From contig WBZZ01002600.1 in the NCBI GenBank assembly GCA_019918135.1, positions 166,501 through 230,500 on the forward strand: 64,000 bases of DNA. The letters are read 5' to 3'. This document shows positions 56,501 to 64,000 of this stretch, in pieces (position 1 is the stretch's first letter; every line of letters starts with the position of its first letter). Source of the DNA: Paulinella micropora (taxonomy: Eukaryota; Cercozoa; Imbricatea; Euglyphida; Paulinellidae). A program made the position numbers and the translations under genes. Under the pieces are notes generated by a model. It saw nothing but the letters and a program-made list of their open reading frames with translations, was not told the origin of the DNA and did not search any database.

Positions 56501-57127
56501 ATGAAGAAGAAAAAAAAGTCCCCCAACCCCGACGACGACGCAGCAGCAGGGTTCGTCTTCTTTTGGGGCAAGTCCGACTGGGGTTCGCAGTTGTACAGGT
56601 CTCCCTTTACGGTAGATGGGCAGGAGTATAGCTGTGCCGAGCAGTGGCTGATGGCTGAGAAGGCTCGCTTGTTCGGAGATGCCAAGTTTCGTCGAGCGAT
56701 TCTGGCCACCCAGGATCCCAAGAAACAAAGGAGGCTTGGACAGCGAGTGCGAGGCTTTGAGCCTGCCTACTGGGAAGAGCATCGGGAGGAAGTCATGTAC
56801 CAAGGAAACCTGCACAAATTTCGCCAGAACCCCGAGCTTCGCGACGCCCTCGAGGGCACGGACAACAAGGTGTTGGCAGAGGCGTCCCCGTACGACCGGA
56901 TCTGGGGTATAGGCCTGTCGTCTTCTGACCCGCGTGCCACCAACACGAAGGAATGGAAGGGGCTCAACTTGCTGGGTCTGGCCTTGATGCGCGTGCGAGA
57001 AACACTTCGTCAGGAAGCATCGGAGCTGCCAGGCGGCTGCGCGCAGCAGCCGGCCGCGGACAACAGCCGTGTGGCAGCCGAGCCTAGCACTAAACGCAGG
57101 AGGCTTGTGAGGTCTGGGCCGCAATGA
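56501..57127 (+). CDS. NADAR (YbiA/RibX-like) domain protein
   Basis: 208 residues from ATG 56501, after G-run leader DNA. The NADAR fold covers residues about 14-165: FFWGKSDWGSQLYRSPFTVDG, CAEQWLMAEKARLFGD, MYQGNLHKFRQNPELRDALEGT, LAEASPYDRIWGIGL and WKGLNLLGLALMRVR, all the conserved blocks including the Glu of CAEQW and the ASPxDxIWGIG loop. Known members act as N-glycosidases, on riboflavin intermediates (YbiA) or on ADP-ribosylated guanine, reversing DarT2-type modification. A basic tail (TKRRRL) suggests nuclear entry. Possible role here: removing ADP-ribose marks or NAD-linked metabolism, with the nicotinamidase at 48.2 kb as thematic partner. Confidence 0.85.
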   Translation: MKKKKKSPNPDDDAAAGFVFFWGKSDWGSQLYRSPFTVDGQEYSCAEQWLMAEKARLFGDAKFRRAILATQDPKKQRRLGQRVRGFEPAYWEEHREEVMYQGNLHKFRQNPELRDALEGTDNKVLAEASPYDRIWGIGLSSSDPRATNTKEWKGLNLLGLALMRVRETLRQEASELPGGCAQQPAADNSRVAAEPSTKRRRLVRSGPQ

Positions 57128-57478
57128 AATCCTTGCCAACCAAGAGAACAAAGCTTCCCCCACGCCTGAACAAACGAAACAGACTTATGCTAACAAACAT
57201 CAACGACGAGGGCTGGGTACACCTAGACCCCCGTCTCCTGAGATCGCTAAGAGGTCCAGCGTTTTCCAACGTGGTGGAAAAATAAGCTATTCAGAGAGCA
57301 GCGTTTCAAGAGCTCAGAATGACAATTAATCAGTGTGTTTTTCACACTCTGCCTGATTGCAGATCCGGCAGGGGCAAAAGGAGTCGATAGCTATACGTCT
57401 TTTTGTTTTAATTAAAGGAAAGGTTTTTTTTTCTTTTTAGTTTGACCGCAAGAAAACCTGTCTTCGAATTATAATCCT
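57128..57478. pseudogene. relic of the post-nicotinamidase frame
   Basis: Bases 57118-57153 match 50629-50665 in about 31 of 33 aligned positions (ATGAAATCCTTGCCAACCAA), and the frame NEILANQENK runs on to about 57330 with a basic, Ser-rich tail like that of the 50353-50835 frame. Followed by duplicated AT-rich DNA also present at 52.1 and 58.1 kb. Marks the left end of the duplicated block. Confidence 0.6.
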
Positions 57479-58015
57479 CTACCAGAGCTCGATGTTGAAC
57501 AAAAGTCTCCGTCGCCCGTCCGTGTCAAAATACTGAAAAAAGCAAGGGAGCCGACGGTTCTCCAAGATCCATTTTCTCACAAGCGCGCGCGACATGAAGC
57601 GTTTCTCGTTGCACAGTGGTACTACACGCCCTAAATAGACCGGGCGCGTCTGTATTTCGGATAATGGGTGCAGATCTGACAGTTGTCTCTCGATAGCCGC
57701 CAGCCCCTCCCTCCCCGCCTTTTCGTCCAACAGCCAAGAGTCATCGTCCTTCAGGCGCACCGAGTCCAGCACAATGCCGAGAAAATTCAAAAGGTCGTTC
57801 AAATATACACACTGCACTGCAGCCCCCCAGGAGCCGTCTCCCTGAGTAAAGCGCACCAGCTGGGTTTTCAGAGCTCCGTCGCCTGCTTTTTGCTTGTCGG
57901 CGCTTGCCCGTGCTTTTTCTAAATAGAGGCGCGCGTTCTGCTCTGAGCAGCCGAGCAGTTTGACCAGCAGCGGAAGCAAGGGCACCAGCTTTTCTTTGGC
58001 CACAACTTCTGGCAT
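57479..58015 (-). pseudogene. duplicate of the HNH gene lacking its HNH domain
   Basis: 178 residues from ATG 58015 (MPEVVAKEK...), almost identical to the gene at 50919-51656 over the N-terminal domain, then ending FNIELW: the about 220-bp HNH coding segment is absent. The frame is kept so that the same last residues (ELW) follow. The junction falls where both sides share the short word TCGA, as expected of a microhomology deletion. It could make a nuclease-dead but DNA- or protein-binding version. The flanks show it arose in a larger duplication. Confidence 0.75.
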
Positions 58016-59093
58016 TTTTTTAAAAAAAGAAAAGGGAGGATGGGGAACAAAATTAAGCAGACTTTCTTTGGGGGGCTCGCGCAAAAAAGACGCTGGTGCT
58101 GAGTTGCAGATTCGGCAATTTAAAGCCAACAGCTATACGTCTTTTGTTTTTATTTAAAAGAAAAGCTTTTTTTTTTCTTTTTAGTCTGAACGCAAGAAAA
58201 CCGGTCTTCAAATTATAATCCTTTACCAGAGCTCGAGAGGTCGCCAGCCCTACGTTCTAAGAAAGTGGGGGCGGGAAGAGGGACCAGTAGTTTTCCCGGG
58301 CAAACACGCATAGTAAATTTGGCGACAAATTCCATACGAGAAACGGGAAAGAGAAAAAGCTAAGCTCAGTTCGCACAGGAATGGCGGGGGGAAAGGCGGG
58401 GGAGGGGGGGGGGAGAGGAAGAGAAGAGGGGAAGGGAGGGGAGAAGGGGAGGAAGAGGGGGAAGGGGAAGAAAAGGGGGAGCCCCCCCTCCCCCTCTCTC
58501 TCCCTCTCCCCTCTCTCTTCCCTTTAAACAAACGAAAGGGGGAGAGGGGGGCGCCCCTCCCTCTCCCTTTTCCTCCCCTTCCCCCTTCTCTTCCCCTTCC
58601 CCCTTCTCTTCCCCTTCCCCCTTCTCTTCCCTCTCCCCGCTCCTCTCCCCTCTCCCCCCGAAGAAGAAGGGGGGGGGGGGGGGGGAGAGAGTTGCGCAGG
58701 ATTTGTCATTTGCACACCCCAAAAGGAAATTTGGCGCAAAGTTTTTCGTGCGTACGATACGGCCAAAAAAGGCAGCGCCCCCCGGATTTTACGGTAGAAC
58801 TGCCTTTTTTTAACCATATCATTCTTAAAATTCGGCTATACCACACCCCGGGTGGGAGAGAGAGAGTACAAAAAAAAACATGAATTGTTTAATTAAAAAG
58901 CTTGGCAAAGCACTCGGCGCTGCACACAGAGCTGTGCACCGGCCGGCACCGTCTTACGGCTGTAGTACAAGTAAAACAAAATTATGCCCTTCGGCTGGGC
59001 AAGAGGGGGCGCGCTAAGAAAGTGAGAGTGAAGGGGCAGGGGGTTGCTTCATCTGCAGTTCACTGCACTCCTTGCCAAACAAAAGGAACTTAG
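58016..59093. repeat. second copy of the 52-kb non-coding block, with a zinc-finger-nuclease relic
   Basis: 58020-58250 matches 51995-52240; 58385-58915 matches 52245-52625, with expanded polypurine/polypyrimidine blocks. At 58925-59010 the minus strand codes for LFYLYYSRKTVPAGA, matching the C-terminal LFYLYYSRKAVPAGA of the protein at 30490-32769, so a fragment of a paralogous gene. No intact gene. Confidence 0.65.
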
Positions 59094-60104
59094 CTAATTG
59101 ATCGCCCTCTGCAGCCGCGCGGCCGAGCCAATCAGCGGCGGCGGCGGGGTCCCGGCGACGCCGCGCCCCTGCGCGAGGCAGAGCCCCACTTTCTGGGCGG
59201 CCCCGCGGATGCCATTCTGCGCCGCCAGCAGGTAGTACTTGAAGGCCAAGGCGTCGTCCCGAGACACGCCGTGCCCAAGGCTGTAGCACATCCCGAGGTT
59301 GCAAAAGGCGCGTGGGTGGTTGCTGCTAGTGGCCGCCCGCAGCCAGAGCGCAAAGGCTCGCGCCCGGTCCCGGGGGACTCCCTCGGCTGAGTAATAGCAG
59401 GCCCCCAGGCTGGTGAGGGCGCCCGCGTGGCCCTGCTCGGCCGCGAGGAGAAAGTACTTGTGCGCGAGGGCCAGGTCCTGGGCGACGCCCTTGCCCGTGG
59501 AGAAACGGACCGCGACGTTGTACTGCGCCTTGAGGTGTCCTTGCTCCGCGGCCCGACGAAACCACTCCGTCGCCGCGGCCTGGTCCTGGGCGACCACTGC
59601 CTCGGCGCTGTTGGGGGGGACGCCGAGCCCCCTCAAATAACAAGAGCCCAGGTTACACATTGCGACTGCAGAGCCTTGTTTGGCCGCTTGACTGTAATAT
59701 TCTATGGCCTTGGTTTCGTCCTTATCCACGCCGACACCATTAGCGTAACAGTGCCCAAGCCGAAATTGTGCATCAGCATAGTTGTGTTCGGCCGCCTGGC
59801 GGTACATCTCGGCTGCCCTGGCCTCGTCCTTGGCCACGCCGTCGCCCTTGAGAAAGGCATAACCCAGGCTGCACAGCGCGGCAGCCTCGCTTGTGGGCGG
59901 GGCAAGTGGCGCGGGGCTGTGGGCGCAGCAGACCTCCAGGTCACACTGCGAGGCGGCGGATCGGGTCGCTGCCTGCGCTCGCTGCGCCCATAGGTCCGCC
60001 AGTTTCTTGTCGTGGGATAGGCGGCGTGACACGAGCAACGCCGCCTCCGCGTGGCCCCGCGCTGCCGCCCGCAGAAAAAAGGCGAAGGCACCGGCCTCGG
60101 GCAC
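59094..60104 (-). CDS. Sel1-repeat protein, main frame
   Basis: About 330 residues with seven or eight Sel1-like repeats (A-x-x-x-L-G-x-x-Y-x-x-G-x-G-V-x-x-D-x-x-x-A-x-x-x-Y/W-x-x-A-A): ALCSLGYAFLKGDGVAKD, AQFRLGHCYANGVGVDKD, AMCNLGSCYLRGLGV, ALTSLGACYYSAEGVPRD, AFCNLGMCYSLGHGVSRD. Forms an alpha-solenoid that mediates protein contacts. The first repeat begins before the usable start, and a frame at 59702-60478 supplies the likely N-terminal part, so the locus has about one break. Confidence 0.65.
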   Translation of the reverse strand: MPEAGAFAFFLRAAARGHAEAALLVSRRLSHDKKLADLWAQRAQAATRSAASQCDLEVCCAHSPAPLAPPTSEAAALCSLGYAFLKGDGVAKDEARAAEMYRQAAEHNYADAQFRLGHCYANGVGVDKDETKAIEYYSQAAKQGSAVAMCNLGSCYLRGLGVPPNSAEAVVAQDQAAATEWFRRAAEQGHLKAQYNVAVRFSTGKGVAQDLALAHKYFLLAAEQGHAGALTSLGACYYSAEGVPRDRARAFALWLRAATSSNHPRAFCNLGMCYSLGHGVSRDDALAFKYYLLAAQNGIRGAAQKVGLCLAQGRGVAGTPPPPLIGSAARLQRAIN

Positions 60105-60478
60105 GCCGCGGCCAGACAGTACTGTTGTTCGGCATAACGCTGGCTGTCTCTTGCCGTTTGTGCGGCTTGTACGGTTTGCGCCGCAACGGATGCTTGCTCT
60201 TTGCGTGCGGGCTGTTGCGCATCGGCGCTGCGCAGGTCGTTGAACATGTCTCGCAACATCAACGCCACGTCTGGGTCCAGCCTCGGCGTCGTGTTGCCGA
60301 CCACGTACTTGATGTCTGCCTCGGTCAGGCGCAGCAGCCCCGCGCGGTCGCGGTATTGTAGTACCCTGGCTATGATTCTTAGCGTCGCGCCGCGCACACC
60401 CCGCGCCTCAAGCTCGGTTCGCAACCACTCCTGCACTTGTTCGCGCGTACGGGGGTACGAGGACTCTCTCTGCATCAT
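59702..60478 (-). CDS. Sel1-repeat locus, N-terminal frame
   Basis: From ATG 60478 (MMQRESSYPRTREQVQEWL) about 115 residues of natural sequence: a SAM-like helical region (EQVQEWLRTELEARG, LLRLTEADIKYVVGN) and a helical Gln/Ala linker. The later part of this open frame, from about residue 120, is a shadow of the Sel1 frame and not believable as protein. Divergent from the MYND gene across a G/C palindrome. Confidence 0.5.
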   Translation of the reverse strand: MMQRESSYPRTREQVQEWLRTELEARGVRGATLRIIARVLQYRDRAGLLRLTEADIKYVVGNTTPRLDPDVALMLRDMFNDLRSADAQQPARKEQASVAAQTVQAAQTARDSQRYAEQQYCLAAACPRPVPSPFFCGRQRGATRRRRCSCHAAYPTTRNWRTYGRSERRQRPDPPPRSVTWRSAAPTAPRHLPRPQARLPRCAAWVMPFSRATAWPRTRPGQPRCTARRPNTTMLMHNFGLGTVTLMVSAWIRTKPRP

Positions 60479-60508
60479 CGGATTCCTTGCTCCCTTTTTT
60501 TGGGTCAC

Positions 60509-60510
<2 letters not shown>

Positions 60511-60541
<31 letters not shown>
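60511..60541. repeat. (CT)n microsatellite
   Basis: About 15 CT units in the leader of the Sel1 locus. The similar tract at 35488-35529 and shorter ones at 23697 and 26815 are also in leaders. Confidence 0.8.
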
Positions 60542-60545
<4 letters not shown>

Positions 60546-60621
60546 TAATCCCTACCCCTTTTTGTGTTCACTTTCGGTACTCCCCCCCCCCTCTGTTTCG
60601 TTTCTGTGCTTTTTTCAGATA

Positions 60622-60641
60622 GGGGGGGGCGCCCCCCCCCC
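60622..60641. repeat. G8-CG-C10 palindrome
   Basis: Between the divergent starts at 60478 (minus) and 60950 (plus). Confidence 0.8.
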
Positions 60642-60949
60642 TGTTTTGTTCATTTTCTTTCTTCCGGACGGGGGGAGGCACAGGACAGATTTAAAGGAGA
60701 AAGGGGGGGGGGGGGGCTGCGAGGCGCTACCATACGCACAAGCTGCCGATTTTAAAAAATGGATTGCGCTTGGCGCCGCGCTTCTGCAAACCCGAGGGGG
60801 GGCCATTCCACTCCTATCCCTTCCACTAAAACACTCGCAATTAAGCACACACTCACACACAAATACACTCAAGATTTTTTTTCGGGAAGAAAGAGTGGGG
60901 GAGGCAGTCGGCAATACATTCAGATTTTTCTTGTTCATTGCCATAGGTT

Positions 60950-61486
60950 ATGGCCCGCAACCTGGCAGACAATTGTTATAATGATGATTGCCCACTGCAA
61001 AAGCAGCCGCCGCCGGCAGATGAGGTACACTTCCGCAAGTGTGCTCGTTGCTTGTACGCTACGTACTGCAGCCGAGAGTGCCAGAAGGCACACTGGAAGA
61101 GCGAGCATGGCCAGCTCTGCCGGGACGGCTCTCTGTTCGTGCGCCAGCACCTGCGCCTGAACGCATACATGTCCGTGCTCAGGAAAAGAAAAGAGGGTGA
61201 CCCGCTCACCAGCGAACTAATGTCGTTGGTGCCGCACTGCGGGCAGGGCGGGGTAGTGTACGTGTGCCTGGCACCGGATGGCACCGAGAGGCGCCGCTAC
61301 GTCTCGGCGCAGACACTGCGGCGACCGGCTTGGGAAAGACTGCGTGGCATGGTTTCCGGCGTGCCGGTTGGGCCGTTACAGAAGAAGCGCGGACATAATC
61401 CTCCTCGCCAGGTGTTGTTGGTAGAGGCGCCACTGTCCCGCCTAGCGGCCCCATCGCTCATCGGCTTATACACACATCCTTTTTGA
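60950..61486 (+). CDS. MYND zinc-finger protein
   Basis: 178 residues from ATG 60950. MYND finger at residues about 9-47: CYNDDC...FRKCARCLYATYCSRECQKAHWKSEHGQLC, with the C-x4-C...C-x2-C...C-x3-C...H-x3-C ligands. MYND domains bind proline-rich partners. The remainder (about 130 residues) is unrecognised. The leader ends TTGTTCATTGCCATAG just before the ATG, similar to a splice acceptor. It is the last gene of the GC-rich part. Confidence 0.8.
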   Translation: MARNLADNCYNDDCPLQKQPPPADEVHFRKCARCLYATYCSRECQKAHWKSEHGQLCRDGSLFVRQHLRLNAYMSVLRKRKEGDPLTSELMSLVPHCGQGGVVYVCLAPDGTERRRYVSAQTLRRPAWERLRGMVSGVPVGPLQKKRGHNPPRQVLLVEAPLSRLAAPSLIGLYTHPF

Positions 61487-61616
61487 ATACACCACACACA
61501 GCTTTCATTTTTTTTAACACTGACCCGTGAATAGAAATCACAAGCAGTCCGCCCTAACACAGAGCACACAAATAATAATATTAATAACATAATATATTAT
61601 ACAACATATAGAAACA

Positions 61617-61988
61617 ATGAGTGAGTTCAAATACCAAAAGATTATTTTTCTAAGTAATGATTTTCCAGGCGGGGTCAATGGTAGCAAGACATTTGACAAA
61701 AACATTCAAATGAACTTTACACCAACAAGAATGAATGTTAAGTTTATCCACTATATGAATGATGTATCGGAAACGAAAACAAAAATCCTTTTCATGGACC
61801 GCATTGGAATAATCGGGACATTCGCTGATAGCACCACGGCAAACATTTCTAATCTCAGCTACAACTTAGGTATTATTAATTGGACCGACGGGCAATATAC
61901 TTTTAAAGTGCTTAAAACAGACAGCGGTAATATTGAGACTGACCAACTAGCTGGAAGAATTGTTATTTGTTTGGAATTTCTCGGGTAG
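61617..61988 (+). CDS. Polinton-like element: small protein of unknown function
   Basis: 123 residues from ATG 61617 (MSEFKYQKIIFLSND). Predicted mostly beta-stranded, no signal or membrane helix. The position directly before the packaging ATPase suggests a morphogenesis or minor structural role, which is an inference. Weak AT-rich promoter sequence (ATAATATATTATAC) precedes it. Confidence 0.6.
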   Translation: MSEFKYQKIIFLSNDFPGGVNGSKTFDKNIQMNFTPTRMNVKFIHYMNDVSETKTKILFMDRIGIIGTFADSTTANISNLSYNLGIINWTDGQYTFKVLKTDSGNIETDQLAGRIVICLEFLG

Positions 61989-62092
61989 GGGCCTGCTCCC
62001 CCTACGACCCCGCAGGTAAAATAAAAAATATATTTTTCTATATATAAGTTTTTTGAGGTTGTAGGAGGTTTTTTGAAAAAAAAAGCTCTTAC

Positions 62093-62917
62093 ATGGAAAA
62101 AATCAATAATGTAAAGGTAAAACCAATCAGACAAAACGGAGATGGCGACAAGTTGGCAAAAGGACATAAGTTATTTGATGAACCGTATGCCAATATTTTT
62201 CTTCTCGCTCGCAAGAAGAGTGGCAAGACGACAGCATTGTTTGAAATCCTGAAACGAACGACTGACAAAAAAACCCGCATTGTTATTATTGCCAGCACGA
62301 TACATAAGGACCACATCTACAAAGAAATGGTTAAGCACTTTAAAAAGAAAGGAAATCCGATGGCTATATACACATATTTGAAAACGGATGGATACAGTGT
62401 CATAGATTACGAGTTGGACAAGCTCAATAAGCCAGACGAAGATCAAGAAGGCGAAATTGTTCAAGACGGTAAAGAGGAAGTAGAAAAGCCAAAATTTTTA
62501 TACTTTGGAAAAGAGGAAAAGAAGAAACAGGAGGGAGGCGAAAAGGTGGAGAGACCGAGCAAATACATTACACCAGAAGTCGTGTTCGTGTTGGACGACC
62601 TCGGCTCAGGTTTAAGGGATAAGTCCGTGAGCGATTTATGTAAAAAAAATCGCCATTACAAAAGTAAGGTGATTATGAGCTCGCAGTATCTTAACGATAT
62701 GAAGCCTGAGGCTATCAAACAGCTGGACTACCTACTCATTTTTCCTGGTCAGAGTGTTGATAAAATTGAACTCGTGTATAAGCATCTGGACCTTGGATAT
62801 GATTTAGAATACTTCATTGAAAAATACCACGAGGCTACCAAAGAACGATTTAACTTTTTGTATGTGGATGCGGTATCGGACGAGTTGAGGCAGAATTTCA
62901 ACTATCGCTTAAAGTAA
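62093..62917 (+). CDS. Polinton-like element: FtsK/HerA-type (A32-like) packaging ATPase
   Basis: 274 residues from ATG 62093. Walker A ARKKSGKTT (residues 39-47; the P-loop lysine is 45), Walker B V-F-V-L-D168-D169, and VIMSSQY at about residue 198 as the sensor motif. The order and length match genome-packaging ATPases of virophages, Polintons and NCLDVs. A charged Lys/Glu insertion (residues 120-155) lies between the motifs. Pumps DNA into the capsid using ATP. Confidence 0.85.
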   Translation: MEKINNVKVKPIRQNGDGDKLAKGHKLFDEPYANIFLLARKKSGKTTALFEILKRTTDKKTRIVIIASTIHKDHIYKEMVKHFKKKGNPMAIYTYLKTDGYSVIDYELDKLNKPDEDQEGEIVQDGKEEVEKPKFLYFGKEEKKKQEGGEKVERPSKYITPEVVFVLDDLGSGLRDKSVSDLCKKNRHYKSKVIMSSQYLNDMKPEAIKQLDYLLIFPGQSVDKIELVYKHLDLGYDLEYFIEKYHEATKERFNFLYVDAVSDELRQNFNYRLK

Positions 62918-62952
62918 TTTTATTATTATTTTTTTTTTCAAACATTATATAG

Positions 62953-63264
62953 ATGCCAACATCACCAGTGATTATTTCACAACCAGCAGGATACAATATC
63001 GGATACAATCCAAGCCCAGTCAAAATGCCACAAGCAGGAGGGAAAAGAAAATCAAAAAAGAAACAAACAGGAGGCAAAGTCAACTGGAAGAAAGTCGGAC
63101 AAGCCATATTGGATGCTAATAGGTTTATCAAGAAGAACCAATTGATTTCAAGAGGTGCTACCTTTGTCAGTGATGTCGGAGTGCCTTATGCGGACCGTGT
63201 AGCGAGGGCGGCGGCGAAGCAAGGATACGGCAAGCAACGAGGTGGAGCAGTCAAATTTCGGTAA
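62953..63264 (+). CDS. Polinton-like element: small basic protein with GG sites
   Basis: 103 residues from ATG 62953, rich in Lys, Gly and Gln. It has three GG motifs in basic context (PQAGGKRK, KQTGGKVNW, KQRGGAVKF), similar to cleavage sites of adenovirus-like proteases, and resembles DNA-binding or minor capsid precursors of adenovirus-like elements. It follows the ATPase by 36 bases. Confidence 0.6.
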   Translation: MPTSPVIISQPAGYNIGYNPSPVKMPQAGGKRKSKKKQTGGKVNWKKVGQAILDANRFIKKNQLISRGATFVSDVGVPYADRVARAAAKQGYGKQRGGAVKFR

Positions 63265-63316
63265 ACCCCAATCACAAATGTAAATTATGTTATTATTTTT
63301 TTCTCTAACATATACG

Positions 63317-63463
63317 ATGGTTGTAAAAAAACCGCGAAAACAACGACCGCCGAGGATATACAGAACCAAAGATGGCCGACCATATATTAAAGTAAAAGGC
63401 AAACGAGCATATCTCAACTTTGGCGAGAAAACGAATGACCTTTCAACACTTCAAATTGTTTAA
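63317..63463 (+). CDS. Polinton-like element: short basic protein with DGRPYIKVKGKR motif
   Basis: 48 residues from ATG 63317. PPRIYRTKDGRPYIKVKGKR matches the short basic motif (R-x-G-(K/R)-x-Y-x-(I/V)-x-x-G-(K/R)-(K/R)) repeated in many NCLDV and Polinton-like proteins, probably for DNA or virion binding. Too short for a domain call beyond that. Confidence 0.6.
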   Translation: MVVKKPRKQRPPRIYRTKDGRPYIKVKGKRAYLNFGEKTNDLSTLQIV

Positions 63464-63477
63464 CTATTTTGAAATAT

Positions 63478-64000
63478 ATGAACAAACCCAAACGGCGGGG
63501 TAAAGCACGCGAGAAAGTAATTAAGTCCGAATTCAACCGTCTTGAACACGAGAACCGCAATCAGATACAAGACAACCTACAAAAAAAATATGAACTAATA
63601 CACGAGCAGGAAGAAAAGGAAAAGAAGTTAAGAGAACAGGCAGAAGATGAGAAGAAAAGAATAGAGAGGAAGGAGAATGCTGAAATTAAAGAAAGACAAG
63701 AAGAATTAATTAGGGAGGCGAAAAGAGAGCAAAAACTTATAGAGGATGTAAAATTTGAACAAGATAGAAAAAACAATTTGATGTTATTACCACCGCCACA
63801 GTTTCACCCTCAATACATACAAGGACCACCCCAAGCACCACCCCAAGCACCACCCCAAGCACCACCACAAGCACCACCCCAAGCACCACAGGGACCGCCA
63901 CAAGCACCACCACAAGCACCACAGGGACCACCACAAGCACCACCACAAGCACCACAGGGACCACCACAAGCACCACCACAAGCACCACCACAAGCACCAG
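63478..64000 (+). CDS. Polinton-like element: coiled-coil, proline-rich protein, 3' end outside window
   Basis: 174 codons from ATG 63478, open at the right edge. A basic start (MNKPKRRGKAREK) leads to a charged coiled coil to about residue 105 (EKEKKLREQAEDEKKRIERK), then PPQAPPQAP/QGPPQAP repeats to the end. Possibly a fibre, tegument-like or minor capsid protein; the C-terminal domain is not visible. Confidence 0.55.
   Translation, partial: MNKPKRRGKAREKVIKSEFNRLEHENRNQIQDNLQKKYELIHEQEEKEKKLREQAEDEKKRIERKENAEIKERQEELIREAKREQKLIEDVKFEQDRKNNLMLLPPPQFHPQYIQGPPQAPPQAPPQAPPQAPPQAPQGPPQAPPQAPQGPPQAPPQAPQGPPQAPPQAPPQAP

Larger units (their letters stand above)
61487..64000 (+). mobile_element. 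Polinton-like virus element, left part (continues past the window)
   Basis: Base composition drops sharply from GC-rich to AT-rich between about 61490 and 61600, and remains so to the right edge. Five same-strand genes with short AT-rich spacers follow: small protein, packaging ATPase, basic GG-motif protein, short basic protein and a coiled-coil/proline-rich protein. The ATPase plus GG-motif protein is typical of Polinton-like viruses and virophages. Capsid genes would lie to the right. The visible genes are intact, so the copy looks recent; terminal repeats are not identifiable in this window. Confidence 0.7.

Overview
The window looks like a stretch of a large, GC-rich DNA virus genome of a protist or alga (Nucleocytoviricota-like), or a long endogenous copy of one, ending on the right in a different, AT-rich Polinton-like element. 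The virus reading is an inference: genes are dense, almost all intronless, on both strands, have TATA-like boxes just upstream, are mostly without recognisable relatives, and the recognisable ones are types common in giant viruses (kelch, F-box, LRR, MYND, Sel1, C2H2 fingers, NADAR, HxRxGD and GT32-like glycosyltransferases, a kinase-like protein, HNH). No hallmark capsid, polymerase or packaging gene is seen before 61.5 kb, so a compact protist chromosome cannot be excluded.

Layout. 0-8.4 kb: a glycosyltransferase, cut by the left edge, and a very long secreted surface protein locus (BspA-like region, Ser/Val/Thr repeats, EGF, discoidin-like and ricin-like modules) now in three consecutive frames. 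8.6-10.6 kb: a small hypothetical gene and a 1.5-kb non-coding array of repeated 3'-end modules. 10.6-22.2 kb: hypothetical genes, a DUF1152 protein and a kelch protein. 22.2-28.2 kb: two paralogous LRR-like loci, a hypothetical gene carrying palindromic elements, and a second kelch protein. 28.5-30.4 kb: a decayed NHL-repeat gene and other remnants. 30.5-32.8 kb: an eleven-finger C2H2 protein fused to a nuclease-like domain. 32.8-37.4 kb: F-box and hypothetical genes among decayed duplicates. 37.5-47.9 kb: membrane protein, coiled-coil protein, kinase-like protein, GT32-like enzyme and several unknowns. 48.2-58.9 kb: an enlarged nicotinamidase, an HNH gene and its truncated duplicate, two LRR loci and a NADAR protein. 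59.1-61.5 kb: Sel1-repeat locus and MYND protein. 61.5-64.0 kb: left part of a Polinton-like element with a packaging ATPase.

Three sequence habits run through the GC-rich part. Intergenic 5' regions often carry G-run/C-run perfect palindromes (G8-13 then C8-13). A double-hairpin element of 60-65 bp (stem CCAGCCCGC/GCGGGCTGG, purine-rich linker, stem around GGGGGGCAGCATGCCCCCC) and many unrelated hairpins sit in genes as well as between them. AT-rich 3' modules (ATTAAAACTTTGTCGAGC followed by a T/A run) recur after genes and form the array at 9.1-10.6 kb.

Functional links are modest: nicotinamidase and NADAR both touch NAD/ADP-ribose chemistry, several proteins look like ubiquitin-ligase adaptors (F-box, kelch, LRR), and the glycosyltransferases and lectin-like surface protein suggest a glycosylated surface. 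Several loci are split between frames; these may be real decay or assembly error and I do not reconstruct them.
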